Origin: DATLYH01 sp035575035
Lineage (GTDB): Bacteria > Planctomycetota > Planctomycetia > Gemmatales > Gemmataceae
Direction of reading: 5' to 3'
Assembly (NCBI GenBank): GCA_035575035.1
Contig: DATLYH010000278.1
Coordinates: 1 to 9,128 of the forward strand
DNA: 9,128 nt
Below are positions 1 through 5,755 of this stretch, piece by piece. The translations under genes were made by a program, and so were the position numbers. How positions within the stretch are numbered: the stretch's first letter is position 1; each line of letters starts with the position of its first letter. Under the pieces are notes generated by a model, which did not search any database, was not told the DNA's origin, and saw only the letters and a list, made by a program, of their open reading frames with translations.

Positions 1-282
1 GAGCGGGAACCTCAACCGCCCCGCCCGGAACGCTTCCAGCAAGGCTTGCTCCATTCGATTGGCCTGCGACTGCACCGAATCGAGCAAGACGCACGTGACC
101 TCTTTTCCGTTGATGTTCCGTTTCTCCGTGGCATAAACGCCCCCCTGGTAGGTTGGGGGAAACACCTTGGTGCCGGGGCCGCCGGCCGGCTGAAGCCGAA
201 CCCGCAGCCGGATGGCCACGGCTGGGCCGCGTATCGCCTCCTGGAGTTGATTGAAAGCGAGGGGCTTCGTGTCACTAGGCAT
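1..282 (-). CDS. csb1: Csb1/Cas7 backbone protein of type I-G CRISPR-Cas, N-terminal part (runs off left edge)
   Basis: This is the start of the RAMP-fold Cas7-type protein that forms the backbone along the crRNA in the type I-G (old I-U) interference complex. Only the first 94 codons are present; the frame is open to base 1. The visible protein has a short leader helix (residues 8-18), then LRVRLQPAGGPG (26-37), KVFPPTYQGGVYA (39-51), and the family-like segment LLDSVQSQANRMEQALLEA (66-84). The 'S-Q-S-x-A-N-R-x-E' pattern is what I associate with Csb1. The ATG at 282 is supported by a strong AAAGGAG ribosome site 5 bases upstream. It lies 80 bp downstream of the 67-aa gene and probably shares its promoter at 608-636. 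The rest of the interference genes should lie further left. The alternative, another Cas7-like RAMP, would not change the role. Confidence 0.85.
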   Translation of the reverse strand, partial: MPSDTKPLAFNQLQEAIRGPAVAIRLRVRLQPAGGPGTKVFPPTYQGGVYATEKRNINGKEVTCVLLDSVQSQANRMEQALLEAFRAGRLRFPL

Positions 283-362
283 ATCAGCTCCTTTTGTGAA
301 AGGTTGGGCGGACATGAATACCCACTGCAAACAGGTTCCGAAACCTCGCCGGGACTAGGGAG

Positions 363-566
363 TCACTTCCGGGAGGGCAGCAGTCTTGCCTTCTTGCGCA
401 GGTAGACCAAGCGGTGGAGAATGTCTCGCTCCGGGACGTCTGGGAATTGTTGCCACACTGCCGCCAAGAATTCCTGACGTAGTTCTGGCGTCTCGAGGAC
501 ATCGTCCACGGACACTCCGTGGCGGGCTCGTATGCCGAGGTAGACGTTCTTGATGTAGTCGTCCAT
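363..566 (-). CDS. Small 67-aa protein, unknown function, first gene of the interference transcript
   Basis: I do not recognise a named family. The protein is short and probably all helical: MDDYIKNVYLGIRARHG (1-17), an acidic middle (VSVDDVLETPELRQEFLAAV, 18-37) and a basic end with LVYLRKKARLLPSRK (53-67). There is no signal peptide or membrane segment. It reads like a real gene: balanced charge, a helix-turn-like layout and a sensible position as the first gene after the predicted promoter at 608-636. Its leader of about 35 bases is the stretch that resembles the CRISPR-relic spacer. The ribosome site is weak (AGAG about 8 bases before ATG), so translation may be low or regulated. Its place directly before csb1 hints at a regulator or accessory factor of the interference genes, but that is context only. 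Confidence 0.6.
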   Translation of the reverse strand: MDDYIKNVYLGIRARHGVSVDDVLETPELRQEFLAAVWQQFPDVPERDILHRLVYLRKKARLLPSRK

Positions 567-604
567 CGGTTTGCTCTTTTGAGAATGCCACCCAGGACTT
601 CACC
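567..604. repeat. Leader segment that matches a spacer of the CRISPR relic in inverted orientation
   Basis: Bases 567-604 on the plus strand resemble the reverse complement of 777-816. Matching blocks are CGGTTTG (567-573), CTC (574-576), TTTGAGAATGC and ACCCA separated by one mismatch (578-594), and ACTTCA (597-602). Between blocks the relic copy has five extra G bases, a one-base insertion plus a mismatch, and a two-base deletion. By my count about 32 positions are identical. The segment is exactly the predicted 5' leader of the 67-aa gene, directly downstream of its promoter. Confidence 0.75.
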
Positions 605-607
605 TTG

Positions 608-636
608 ATGCTACGGCCGCGCGATGATAAAGTCAA
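608..636 (-). promoter_or_regulatory. Sigma-70-like promoter for the 67-aa gene and csb1
   Basis: Read on the minus strand there is a -35 box TTGACT (bases 636-631, 5 of 6 to consensus), a 17-bp spacer and a -10 box TAGCAT (613-608, 4 of 6). Transcription would start near base 601, giving a leader of about 35 bases that ends at the ATG at 566. The position just upstream of the first interference-side gene supports it. The promoter consensus used by the organism is assumed, not known. Confidence 0.5.
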
Positions 637-676
637 GCGGGGGTGCCCAAGTGTACGCACACCTCCGCGGTCGCGT

Positions 677-866
677 GTTTTCCACGGCGTGTTAGCCGTG
701 GCGTTACCGCCGATTGGCGGTTGGCTGCTGTACCCGCGGGGAGGCGTTTTCCACGGCCAACATGCCGTGGCCGCATTGAAGTTGGGTAGCATTCTCAAAC
801 GGAGCCCCCCAAACCGCAAATTCCACGGCCAATGCGTTACGATCGCATTGGCCGTGGCTGCATTAC
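677..866 (-). CRISPR. Degenerate CRISPR array or crRNA-like locus, three diverged repeats and two spacer-like gaps
   Basis: Three related palindromic units recur about every 69-72 bp. The best one (R2, 746-781, 36 nt) reads on the minus strand CTTCAATGCGG, then CCACGGC, a 6-nt loop, GCCGTGG and a GAAAAC end, which is the usual look of a type I repeat. R1 (677-711) keeps the TTTTCCACGGC...GCCGTGG core but has a different loop and a corrupted CTTCAATG end. R3 (about 818-866) keeps CCACGGC...GCCGTGG but has an enlarged inverted-repeat interior, and AATTT in place of AAAAC. The gaps are about 34 nt (712-745) and 36 nt (782-817), normal spacer lengths. Transcription in the direction of the cas genes is inferred from the GAAAAC end. 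With repeats this diverged it is unlikely to be an active array that gains spacers; a relic or a dedicated crRNA-like RNA gene fits better. No AT-rich leader is seen. Confidence 0.6.
823..857. other. Long perfect hairpin inside the third repeat
   Basis: CCACGGCCAATGCG (823-836) and its exact reverse complement (844-857) form a 14-bp stem around a 7-base loop, TTACGAT. The outer half is the CRISPR-repeat palindrome; the inner CAATGCG/CGCATTG is extra compared with the neighbouring repeats. It begins 5 bases beyond the stop codon of the cas2 fragment. On the minus strand only AATTT follows, so it could stop or stabilise an RNA but is not a classic terminator. Confidence 0.7.
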
Positions 867-970
867 ACCACCATCACCACATCGCGCGCGTCGGCGGCTT
901 CGGTTGGCCGGCCGATCGCTTCGATCTGCTGCACGCACTTCGCACCCAACGGGATGAACAATACCTGGTC
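863..970 (-). pseudogene. Detached copy of the cas2 3' end
   Basis: This 108-bp block repeats 1717-1824, the last third of intact cas2, at an offset of 854 bp, with only two differences. One changes the stop codon (TAA here, TGA in cas2); the other changes Cys to Gly in the PLCAKC segment. It encodes DQVLFIPLGAKC...DVVMVV in frame, with no start of its own, and similarity ends abruptly at 970/971. Its TAA coincides with the edge of CRISPR unit R3 (TAATGCAGCC), so the copy abuts the repeat relic directly. It is either the original cas2 end displaced by the toxin-antitoxin insertion or a duplicated fragment. It is not expected to make a protein. Confidence 0.85.
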
Positions 971-994
971 TGTCGTCGTGGGCCTCTCCTCGGA

Positions 995-1000
995 TACAAT
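995..1000 (+). promoter_or_regulatory. Possible -10 box for the toxin-antitoxin pair
   Basis: TACAAT (5 of 6 to the -10 consensus) lies 61 bases before the antitoxin ATG and 24 bases past the end of the cas2 fragment. No convincing -35 box is seen at the right distance, so the call is weak. Confidence 0.3.
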
Positions 1001-1013
1001 CCAAATGCATTCG

Positions 1014-1037
1014 CGCGGGCCGGGGGGTAAGCCCGCG
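1014..1037. promoter_or_regulatory. Hairpin ahead of the antitoxin gene, possible operator
   Basis: CGCGGGC (1014-1020) pairs with GCCCGCG (1031-1037) around a 10-base G-rich loop. It sits between the possible -10 box and the antitoxin ribosome site. Toxin-antitoxin pairs commonly bind such palindromes to repress themselves, but the element also resembles generic GC-rich planctomycete intergenic palindromes. Confidence 0.35.
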
Positions 1038-1061
1038 GCAAAATACCGACTGGAGCACTCA

Positions 1062-1280
1062 ATGATGTCGCAAACCATCCACGCCGTCTTCGAAAATGGA
1101 GTGTTCCGTCCGACCCAGCCGGTGGACCTGCCCGAGGGGACCGAAGTCGAGTTCGAGCTGCGGTCGATCCGCAACGGACCGGAACGGCCGAGCCTGGACG
1201 ATGTGTACGCCATCCTCGGCAAGCGGTTTGATTCCGGCGAGCGGGACGTGGCCGCCCGCCATGACGAGCACCAGCCATGA
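1062..1280 (+). CDS. AF2212-like (DUF104) antitoxin of a VapBC-type pair
   Basis: A 72-aa protein expected to neutralise the PIN-domain toxin encoded next to it. Residues 5-33 (TIHAVFENGVFRPTQPVDLP and following EGTEVEFEL) match the compact AF2212/DUF104 antitoxin fold: a short beta hairpin with 'FENGVFRP' and 'LPEGTEV'. The C-terminal half (SLDDVYAILGKRFDSGERDVAARHDEHQP) is a charged helical tail of the kind that binds and masks the toxin. I chose the first of two adjacent ATGs (1062, 1065) because GGAG lies 6 bases upstream. The frame is open upstream to 954, but that stretch lies in the duplicated cas2 fragment and is not a plausible protein. The stop overlaps the toxin start by 4 bases (ATGA), the usual translational coupling. 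Confidence 0.8.
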   Translation: MMSQTIHAVFENGVFRPTQPVDLPEGTEVEFELRSIRNGPERPSLDDVYAILGKRFDSGERDVAARHDEHQP

Positions 1281-1678
1281 ACGCCGTGTTCCTCGATACC
1301 GTGGGGCTGCTGGCGCTGTGGGACGTCGCCGACCAGTGGCATGCCGCAGCCGAAGCGGCGTACCAGGCAATCGTGGCCCGGCGACGGCCGTTCGTGACCA
1401 CTACCTTCGTTCTGTTGGAATGCGGCAACGCAGCCGCCCGACGCCCCTACCGCGCCGAAGTGGGTGTGCTGCGCCGGACCCTTGAGCAACGACAGGAATT
1501 GATCAGGCCCACGGAGCAAGATTGGACGGAGACGTGGGAAGCTTATGAGCGCGGCGACGCCGGGCAGGCGGGAATCGTTGATCACGTTTCCTTCGCTGTC
1601 ATGCGCCGCCTCGGCCTGACACAGGCATTCACCAACGACCGCCATTTCCGAACGGCTGGGTTCGAGCCCTTGTTCTGA
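1277..1678 (+). CDS. PIN-domain ribonuclease toxin (VapC-like)
   Basis: A 133-aa single-domain PIN protein, normal length for VapC-type toxins, which cleave RNA with a Mg-binding acidic cluster. The expected acidic residues are present: D7 in VFLDTVGLLAL, E48 in FVLLECGNAAAR, D102 in IVDHVSFAVM, and D121 in AFTNDRHF. The end 'FRTAGFEPLF' is the common PIN C-terminus. It is coupled to the antitoxin by an ATGA overlap, and converges on cas2 with only 38 bp between the two stop codons. The pair lies between the adaptation genes and the CRISPR relic, opposite in orientation to all cas genes, and is bracketed by the two cas2 3'-end copies, which marks it as an insertion. All catalytic residues are intact, so it is probably active. 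Confidence 0.88.
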   Translation: MNAVFLDTVGLLALWDVADQWHAAAEAAYQAIVARRRPFVTTTFVLLECGNAAARRPYRAEVGVLRRTLEQRQELIRPTEQDWTETWEAYERGDAGQAGIVDHVSFAVMRRLGLTQAFTNDRHFRTAGFEPLF

Positions 1679-1716
1679 CCCGAAGCCATCGCCGGGCAAG
1701 AGTTCACCGCACATGG

Positions 1717-1824
1717 TCACACCACCATCACCACATCGCGCGCGTCGGCGGCTTCGGTTGGCCGGCCGATCGCTTCGATCTGCTGCACGCACTTCGCACA
1801 CAACGGGATGAACAATACCTGGTC
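1717..1824 (-). repeat. Second copy of the 108-bp direct repeat flanking the toxin-antitoxin insertion
   Basis: Identical to 863-970 except for two bases (864/1718 and 946/1800). Here it forms the 3' end of intact cas2. The two copies bracket 746 bp (971-1716) that hold the antitoxin and toxin genes and little else. Confidence 0.9.
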
Positions 1825-2001
1825 CTCTTCCAAATGGATGAGATCGTACAACCGGGCCCGTAGCCGAACAAAGTCGGTTGCCGACAGCCGGCACAGAAAG
1901 ACGCTGTACTGCCGCCGCACGCCGTAATCCTCGCACGCCGTCGCCACCTTGCGCAGCCGCTTCGGGTCGCTGATGTCGTAGGCCACCAGGTAACTATCCA
2001 T
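1717..2001 (-). CDS. cas2: CRISPR-associated Cas2
   Basis: The dimeric partner of Cas1 in the spacer-integration complex; 94 aa, the normal size. The N-terminal beta strand and metal-site region read YLVAYDISDPKRLRKVA (4-20) with D9, followed by CEDYGVRRQYSVFLCRLS (23-40), the standard Cas2 signature, and EEDQVLFIPLCAKCVQQIEAIG near the C-terminus. The long open frame upstream is cas1 sequence in another frame; the ATG at 2001 is fixed by the ribosome site GAGGAG. The gap to the cas4-cas1 stop is 11 bp. The last 108 bp are repeated at 863-970, so this copy's 3' end may have been restored or copied when the toxin-antitoxin pair was inserted. Confidence 0.93.
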   Translation of the reverse strand: MDSYLVAYDISDPKRLRKVATACEDYGVRRQYSVFLCRLSATDFVRLRARLYDLIHLEEDQVLFIPLCAKCVQQIEAIGRPTEAADARDVVMVV

Positions 2002-2012
2002 GCTGCTTCTCC

Positions 2013-3740
2013 TCAGCGCACCGTGAACCCTGTGTACTGCGGCACGTCGCCGCGCACGTAGGCCGCCAACATCCGTGCCTGCACCTCCAACATGCGGCTG
2101 TATGACATGCGATACCCATAGACCGGGTGGGTCACGATGGTTGCCTTCCGCTGCTCGTAGGCCAGGAAAAATCGCTTCCGCCCCGACTCCGTCAACTGGC
2201 AGGCATCCCGCCACACCAGGAAATCCTCCGGCGTCACCACCCGATTGTTGATCAGCGTCAGCACCACGCTGTCGGCGATCACCGCCCGGAACTCTTCACA
2301 CAGATCGAGGGCCAGCGACGGCCGACCGTGCCGGCCCGTGTGATAAAACCCCTTGTAGGGATCGAATCCCACCGTCAGCAGGGCCGAGAAACAGTCCTTG
2401 ATCAGCATCGCATAAGCGAAGGACAACAGCGCATTGACGGGATCGCGCGGCGGACGGCGGTTCCGCGATCGGAAGTCGAAGCCGCGGCCCGGCGGCTGGG
2501 CCTTCAAGAAGCGGTTGAACTCGCCGAAATACACCGCTGCCCCCTGACCCTCCAGGCCCAGCAGCGAATCCATCTCCGTCACCCGGTCGAGACGCGTCAG
2601 CAGCTCGGCCAGGTCGCGTGCGGCCGGCTCATCGCTGCCTCGGATCGGCTCGTCATCCGATGCGTCGGGCCGCGAACGTAGGCAGCGCATCAGCAGCGCC
2701 CGCTGGTTGGTCAGCTTGGCCCGCACCACCTCCCGGGCCAGTTTCAGCGCCTCGGCCGGATCATCGAAGCGGCGGAACTGCGCCTCACGCAGCGACACAT
2801 TTTTCGCCGGGGCCGGCATCAGCGCGGCGATGAACCGGCCGTGGCCGCTCAGGTACATCACTGGAATCTCGTTGGCCGTCAGCGTCTCCAGGGCCTGGGT
2901 CGAGACCTGGACGTTGCCGAACACCACCACCTGCCGCACTGCGTGCAGCGGCACCCGGCTCAACTCCTGGCCATCCTTGCGGATGATCAGGTGCTCGCTG
3001 CGCTTGCCCACGTGCGAGCCGGGCTCTTGCAGGTAGAGCACGGCGCCGTCGTCAGACTGCGGGATGACGCGGGTGATGCCGGCCGGCGGTGGACTGTCGG
3101 CGGCCGGCCGATGGATCTGGTAAAGCGTCTCCTCCGGCAGGCAGACCGGTGCCAGCGAGCAGCCGTGGCAGCGGTGGCGCAGCTCGGCCGGCAGCGGCTC
3201 CGGCGGCGTGGCCCGCGCCGCCAACGACCGCGCCTGTTCAATGGCCGCCCGCGTCTTCGCCCGCAGCGCCTCGTCAAACTCGACCTGGACCCGCTCGCGC
3301 GAGCCGACAGCGAACAGCACGCCAGACGGCACCGGCCGGCCCAATTCCTCTTCCAACAGCATCCCCTGGGCGCACAGCTGCACGGCGTCGTTGTCCCAGA
3401 CGGTCGGTTGGCCATCCTCGCCGCGCGGGGCCGAGCCGTGCTTGGTCTCGACCGGGTAAACAACCCCATCCTTCTCCTCGATCAGGTCGAGCACGCCGGT
3501 GATGCCCAGGCGTTCGGAAGAGAGGGCAACGCTCCGGGTGTGCAGGGCGTCCCCTTCCTTGCGGGTGCGGCCGGCCAGGTCGGACTGGACAATGCGGCGA
3601 TGATCGAAAAGTCCCTCCTCGACGTGTTCATTACGGGGCATCACCCCATCGACATACTGAAGGAAGTATAACCGGGGGCAATACGTCACCTGATTCAGCG
3701 CGCGGACGGGAATCAATGGGACGTCGGTCGCAGCGGTCAT
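2013..3740 (-). CDS. cas4-cas1: Cas4-Cas1 fusion (spacer trimming nuclease plus integrase)
   Basis: A 575-aa fusion typical of type I-G adaptation modules. The Cas4 part (about 1-207) is a RecB-like Fe-S nuclease that trims prespacers and sets PAM choice. It has cluster cysteines C21 (VTYCPRLYF) and C191, C194, C200 (CHGCSLAPVC), plus nuclease residues D85 (GVLDLIE), E98 and K100 (PVETKHG). The Cas1 part (about 222-575) has the N-terminal beta domain (LYLQEPG..., 235-308) and a helical catalytic domain with E397 (LLGLEGQGA), H467 (GFYHTGRHGRPSLALDL) and D479/E482 (DLCEEF). All expected catalytic positions are filled, so the enzyme looks functional. The start at 3740 has GAGGT 6 bases upstream. 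It follows herA by 29 bp and precedes cas2 by 11 bp, so herA, cas4-cas1 and cas2 are very likely one transcript. Confidence 0.95.
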   Translation of the reverse strand: MTAATDVPLIPVRALNQVTYCPRLYFLQYVDGVMPRNEHVEEGLFDHRRIVQSDLAGRTRKEGDALHTRSVALSSERLGITGVLDLIEEKDGVVYPVETKHGSAPRGEDGQPTVWDNDAVQLCAQGMLLEEELGRPVPSGVLFAVGSRERVQVEFDEALRAKTRAAIEQARSLAARATPPEPLPAELRHRCHGCSLAPVCLPEETLYQIHRPAADSPPPAGITRVIPQSDDGAVLYLQEPGSHVGKRSEHLIIRKDGQELSRVPLHAVRQVVVFGNVQVSTQALETLTANEIPVMYLSGHGRFIAALMPAPAKNVSLREAQFRRFDDPAEALKLAREVVRAKLTNQRALLMRCLRSRPDASDDEPIRGSDEPAARDLAELLTRLDRVTEMDSLLGLEGQGAAVYFGEFNRFLKAQPPGRGFDFRSRNRRPPRDPVNALLSFAYAMLIKDCFSALLTVGFDPYKGFYHTGRHGRPSLALDLCEEFRAVIADSVVLTLINNRVVTPEDFLVWRDACQLTESGRKRFFLAYEQRKATIVTHPVYGYRMSYSRMLEVQARMLAAYVRGDVPQYTGFTVR

Positions 3741-3769
3741 GAATTACCTCACCGGATCGAAGGATGGGA

Positions 3770-5743
3770 TCAATCCACCATCCGCAGCTTGCACGGGGCC
3801 GGGTCAATCGACACCAGCAACGGCCGGGCCATGTGGCCGAACGACACGATCGCCTGGCCCGGGGCCAACCCCGGCAGCCGCGACCAGAGCGACTCGTCGA
3901 TGCCGCCGATGGTGTGGCGCAGGGCGGTGATCACCTGCGGGTCAGCCAGCTTGTGCAGGATGTAGTTGTTTACCAGACTCAACACCTGGCGCGGCAGATG
4001 GGCGGGGAGCTGCGTGACCAGGGCCAGGCTCAGCCAGCGCTTCCGCCCGCGCTTGGCCACCCGGGCCACCTGCTCGAACAGGATCTTCATTTTCTCGATC
4101 CGTTCGGCACTGAGGAACTCGTGGGCTTCCTCGATGATGAGCAGCACCCGCGGGGGCGGCGGCGCCGCTGGGTTGTGGGTCCGGGCCTTCTCGTAAGCGC
4201 GGTAGGCCTTCTCCTGGGCCTGCTGCACGCCGCGCAGGACATCGGCAATCACCAGGTTGTTCAGCTCCGACGCGCCGGAGTCGGACAGGTCAAGGACGGA
4301 AACCGCGCCGGGACGGAGCATGTCCTGATAATTGAGCGGCCGGGCCTGGTGGCTGTCAAAGACGCGCAGGCGCTGGAGCCGACCAAGCCGGCCCAGCAGC
4401 GCCCGCCAGGAGACGGGATGGCCCGGCGGGTTCATGCTGTGGAGGCGCCGGAGCAAGGCCGCCCGCCCGTCCGGCTGCCGTAGCTGGGGAGTGGAGGGCG
4501 CGAAGCCGGCCAGGTCGGCGTCGCTGACCAGTTCGCTGCCGCGTTGCCCCTTCCGCGGCGCGCCGTCGCCCGACTTCTCCACCATCGCCAGGCAGGCGGC
4601 GACCACATCCATCAACAGCGCCAGCGTCAGCCGCGGATAGCCGCGCTCGAACTCGTCCAGCTCGCGGGCGATTCGCTCCTGGCGGGCCTTCTCCTCCGGG
4701 GCAGCCTCCCGTTGCGGGAAGATGCCCAGGTCGCGGAGCAGCTCCTTGGCAATGTCGTAAGCCTTGAGGAAGCGCTGCTCCTGCGCCTCCGACAGGCCGA
4801 GGATGGTCATCGCTGTGTACGGCGACAGGTAGGCGAACTGGAGCGAGAACGGCCGCAGTCGCGGGTGATGCGGGTTGGCCGTCTCGCGGCCGACCAGGTG
4901 ATAGAGGGTCATCTGGTCCGCCGGGACGCCGGCCGGCTTCAGGCCGCGCCCCGCCAGGGCAGCCAACATCCGGGGATGGTCGGCCGACTCGTGCAGATGG
5001 GTGTACTCTCCTTCGACATCGAGAAGGATGACCGCCATGCCCGCCGCCTGCGCTTGCTGCACCAGTCGGCCCACCGTCGTCGTCTTGCCGGCGCCGGTCG
5101 TCCCCAGGATGACCATGTGACGTGGCAGGATCTCCTTGCGGTCGGAGGGGACGTTCACAACCACGTTGCGATGACCGACGACCAGGCCGAGGCGCAGATC
5201 GCCGCCGGTGCGGAGGACGGCGGCCGACTCCTCGTCGGTCAAGGCAAAGACCGGACTGTTGGGCAACGGCCGCAGCCGCGGCGGTGCCAGCGTGCCGTCG
5301 CTCAGCTCCTCGCCGAGGATTGTGACCTGCACCCGGCCATGGTAGGGAGGGAGATAGATGCCCCCCCGGGCAGTGACGGTCACCAGCAGGTGCGAGTCGG
5401 CCCGGAGGGTGTCCGGCTCGGCGAACGGGCCGGCGGTGACAATGCCGAGGTAGCTTCGGTCGTCGCCGCGGCTGCGAATGCGGACCAGCGCTTGCGAGGG
5501 CGCTGCCTGGACCTGCTCGCGCGGCAGCAGCACGGTGACGGTGTTGTCCTCGCTGCCGGGCAGGTCGAACATCGTCGCCCCGATGGCCCCTTCCCGGTTG
5601 GCCGCAGCGGCCCACTCACCGCCGGCGGTGGCAACGTCGGCCTGCACCTGTCGCAGCAGATCCTCTGGCGGGCGGGCGATATCCGGGGTGTCACGGCCGT
5701 CGCCGTCGGCCAGGTCGTCGGGCTGAGTGAGCGGTGCAGACAT
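3770..5743 (-). CDS. herA: HerA-like hexameric DNA translocase/helicase (DUF87-type ATPase)
   Basis: A 657-aa FtsK/HerA-type ATPase that should pump or unwind double-stranded DNA for its nuclease partner NurA. Residues about 65-150 look like the small beta barrel (HAS-barrel) at the N-terminus of HerA proteins (SQALVRIRS, SHLLVTVTARGG). The Walker A motif is GTTGAGKTTT (214-223, K220), followed by the family motif VILLDVEGEYTHL with D242 and E244. Walker B is VLLIIEEAHEFL (533-544, E538/E539), then GRKRWLSLALVTQLPAHLP, a sensor-like segment. A long variable insertion at about 330-450 separates these motifs. The start at 5743 has AAAGGA 7 bases upstream and lies 12 bp after the nurA stop. Archaeal and bacterial HerA work with NurA, Sir2 or DUF4297 nucleases in end resection and phage defence; here the context adds the CRISPR adaptation genes directly downstream. 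Confidence 0.85.
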   Translation of the reverse strand: MSAPLTQPDDLADGDGRDTPDIARPPEDLLRQVQADVATAGGEWAAAANREGAIGATMFDLPGSEDNTVTVLLPREQVQAAPSQALVRIRSRGDDRSYLGIVTAGPFAEPDTLRADSHLLVTVTARGGIYLPPYHGRVQVTILGEELSDGTLAPPRLRPLPNSPVFALTDEESAAVLRTGGDLRLGLVVGHRNVVVNVPSDRKEILPRHMVILGTTGAGKTTTVGRLVQQAQAAGMAVILLDVEGEYTHLHESADHPRMLAALAGRGLKPAGVPADQMTLYHLVGRETANPHHPRLRPFSLQFAYLSPYTAMTILGLSEAQEQRFLKAYDIAKELLRDLGIFPQREAAPEEKARQERIARELDEFERGYPRLTLALLMDVVAACLAMVEKSGDGAPRKGQRGSELVSDADLAGFAPSTPQLRQPDGRAALLRRLHSMNPPGHPVSWRALLGRLGRLQRLRVFDSHQARPLNYQDMLRPGAVSVLDLSDSGASELNNLVIADVLRGVQQAQEKAYRAYEKARTHNPAAPPPPRVLLIIEEAHEFLSAERIEKMKILFEQVARVAKRGRKRWLSLALVTQLPAHLPRQVLSLVNNYILHKLADPQVITALRHTIGGIDESLWSRLPGLAPGQAIVSFGHMARPLLVSIDPAPCKLRMVD

Positions 5744-5755
5744 GGCTGGGTCCTT

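Noticed and set aside
651..656. GTGTAC near the csb1-side promoter, same as the half-sites near the sigma promoter
   Set aside because: The 6-mer also occurs inside several coding regions, so a shared operator is not supported.
712..745. First spacer-like gap as a match to other parts of the window
   Set aside because: I found no similar stretch on either strand by eye; it also holds a small internal palindrome (ACCGCC/GGCGGT at its edge).
823..857. Classic Rho-independent terminator for cas2
   Set aside because: The stem is strong but no U-run follows on either strand, and the intact cas2 lies more than 800 bp away.
605..1030. Open frame of 141 codons on the plus strand with a run of histidines
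   Set aside because: It covers the CRISPR relic and the antisense of the cas2 fragment; the histidines come from the CACCACCATCACCAC string that encodes the Cas2 C-terminus on the other strand.
863..1936. Long minus-strand open frame of 357 codons
   Set aside because: It runs antisense to the toxin and antitoxin genes and through cas2 in a different frame; only its last 36 codons (the cas2 fragment) have meaning. High GC content explains the lack of stops.
2124..2681. Plus-strand open frames opposite cas4-cas1
   Set aside because: Antisense shadows of a gene whose catalytic residues are intact on the minus strand.
3338..3420. Cas4 region lacks the tyrosine of the usual QxxxY motif (QLCAQ instead)
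   Set aside because: As far as I recall, fused Cas4-Cas1 proteins commonly read QLCAQ here, so I do not treat it as a defect.
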